Below are positions 7,208-7,313 of a stretch of 7,313 nucleotides of DNA, piece by piece; within the stretch, counting starts at the first letter, position 1; every line of letters begins with the position of its first letter. Under the pieces are notes generated by a model. That model searched no databases and was not told the DNA's origin. It saw only the letters and a program-made list of their open reading frames with translations. The position numbers and the translations under genes are program-made. This stretch comes from Bacteroidales bacterium (lineage in GTDB: Bacteria > Bacteroidota > Bacteroidia > Bacteroidales > UBA4417), in contig JADJGZ010000009.1 in NCBI GenBank assembly GCA_016707785.1, forward strand, positions 1-7,313. Reading direction: 5' to 3'.

Positions 7208-7226
7208 TGTTTTATTCAATAAAACA
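7208..7226. promoter_or_regulatory. Perfect 19-bp palindrome upstream of the small-gene remnant
   Basis: TGTTTTATT-C-AATAAAACA is a perfect 9+1+9 palindrome, 47 bases upstream of the ATG at 7161. Its position and symmetry suit a dimeric repressor/activator operator for the degraded gene. The lack of G-C pairs makes a stable RNA hairpin unlikely. In such AT-rich sequence chance remains possible. Confidence 0.4.
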
Positions 7227-7313
7227 TAGCAAGCAACTATTGTAGTAAAGGTTTGGTTATTCTGTAGTCAGGCATCAGGAGGCTTGATTATTAATCATTA
7301 AGAGAAGCACTCA

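Overview
The window looks like DNA from a Bacteroidota bacterium (Bacteroidales/Cytophagales/Flavobacteriales-like). It is almost entirely one strand of a giant secreted, multi-domain surface protein. The attribution rests on the protein type: a signal peptide followed by long chains of PKD, Ig-like and Cys-paired beta-sandwich repeats, as in surface proteins usually exported by the type IX secretion system. AT-rich, A-rich start regions without clear Shine-Dalgarno sites and AT-rich spacers also fit. No species can be named.

Layout, all genes on the minus strand and read from high to low coordinates. (1) 7162-7313 is a short AT-rich upstream region with a perfect 19-bp palindrome. (2) 6615-7161 is the remnant of a small secreted-protein gene with several in-frame stops and at least two frameshifts. 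(3) 6008-6614 is non-coding: a less AT-rich patch bracketed by an 11-bp inverted repeat, an AT-rich stretch with an 11-T run, and a hairpin about 75-100 bases before the adhesin start. (4) 1-6007 is the adhesin reading frame. It starts at 6007 with a clear signal peptide and runs off the window at base 1, so at least about 2,000 codons are present and the C-terminus is missing.

The adhesin frame is interrupted. The first segment (6007-2621) ends at tandem stops TGA-TAG, and the next segment (to 971) continues in the same frame. Near base 1030 the homologous frame shifts by one base, and a third segment, open without a stop from about 1028 to base 1, carries on the same repeats. The domain series crosses both breaks without loss, and the middle and last segments have no signal peptide, so this is best read as one gene. 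The breaks are either sequencing/assembly indels or recent inactivation.

Domain order: signal peptide; two Cys-containing ~85-residue repeats; four clear PKD and two PKD-like domains; two Ig-like repeats; two PKD-like units; seven more ~85-residue repeats of the N-terminal type; two 'DAGP' units; the start of another PKD-like unit. The likely job is adhesion or matrix building at the cell surface. A type IX sorting domain is expected beyond base 1 but is not visible. I see no defence system, RNA gene, CRISPR array or intact mobile element.
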